From the NCBI GenBank assembly GCA_035516175.1, contig DATJAO010000003.1:1-15348 (forward strand): a stretch of DNA of 15,348 bases, written 5' to 3'. How positions within the stretch are numbered: position 1 is the first letter of the stretch; each line of letters starts with the position of its first letter. This DNA comes from DASPSR01 sp035516175 (GTDB taxonomy: Bacteria > Nitrospirota > UBA9217). Position numbers and translations under genes: made by a program. Of the stretch, positions 15,171 to 15,348 are shown in pieces. Below the pieces are notes generated by a model. It searched no databases. It saw nothing but the letters and a program-made list of their open reading frames with translations, and was not told the origin of the DNA.

Positions 15171-15348
15171 CTAGGTCACTAATACTGCTGTTTTCAACAG
15201 GAAAGAGAGGATTGAGCCACCTCCGGCGAGAAAACTCTGTAGGGCGGTAATCTCGCTCGCCGTGAAGGCATAGTCATGTATAACTATACGAAATTGAAAC
15301 ATTACCCCATATAAATCGCAGCATATCACATGCCATTTTTCTAAGTCC
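15171..15348 (-). CDS. C-terminal end of an unidentified gene entering from the right edge
   Basis: A minus-strand frame is open from the window edge (15348) to a TAG at 15173-15171, giving 58 codons. It contains IHDYAFTASEITALQ and FLAGGGSIL. The YAFTASEIxALQ pattern resembles the last strand and helix of LamG-type domains, and also the helix before the GGG turn of class I amidotransferase-like (ThuA/DUF4350-type) folds. I cannot decide between them. The short frame could also be a remnant. The stretch 15065-15170 between this and the TPR-like gene holds nothing I recognise. Confidence 0.3.
   Translation of the reverse strand, partial: DLEKWHVICCDLYGVMFQFRIVIHDYAFTASEITALQSFLAGGGSILSFLLKTAVLVT

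Overview
The window looks like a chromosomal stretch from an anaerobic or microaerophilic Gram-negative bacterium, probably of the Nitrospirota/Desulfobacterota kind. That placement is inferred from gene content (a membrane complex of the group 4 hydrogenase type, a CxxCH cytochrome tail, secreted HAF-repeat and collagen-like proteins) and is tentative. Every intact gene lies on the minus strand, so transcription runs from high to low coordinates.

Region 1 (about 9880 down to 1) is one large operon-like block for a membrane oxidoreductase related to hydrogenase 4/formate hydrogenlyase and complex I. In order of transcription it holds a HyfB-type antiporter-like subunit (9780-7789), a HyfC/NuoH-type anchor (7646-6720), HyfE (6550-5891), a HyfF/NuoN-type subunit (5839-4349), a fused NuoC-NuoD/HyfG-type large subunit (4349-2781), a HyfI/NuoB-type iron-sulfur small subunit (2592-2068), and a second HyfB-type subunit that runs off the left edge (1852-<1). 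The small subunit keeps its [4Fe-4S] cysteines. The large subunit has lost all four cysteines that ligate Ni-Fe in hydrogenases. The complex is therefore unlikely to be a hydrogenase and fits the 'energy-converting hydrogenase-related' (Ehr) group, whose substrate is not established. No HyfA- or HyfH-type ferredoxin subunit is visible, so the electron donor is also unknown. A sigma70-like promoter (TTGACA, 16-nt spacer, TGTAAA) sits about 70 nt before the first gene.

Region 2 (about 10070-11340) is a scar. It contains a strong hairpin terminator, the last 50 codons of a c-type cytochrome gene (minus strand), and the 3' half of a YMDD reverse transcriptase on the plus strand with an in-frame amber stop. 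A second, more decayed tail of the same reverse transcriptase lies about 680 bp further on.

Region 3 (about 10670-15064) encodes secreted proteins: two tandem paralogous collagen-like proteins, a lipoprotein with one bacterial Ig-like domain, a large HAF-repeat protein, and a small secreted TPR-like protein. The two collagen-like genes are each followed by a reverse-transcriptase tail, which suggests that a unit of collagen-like gene plus RT tail was duplicated. At the far right a minus-strand reading frame enters from outside the window.
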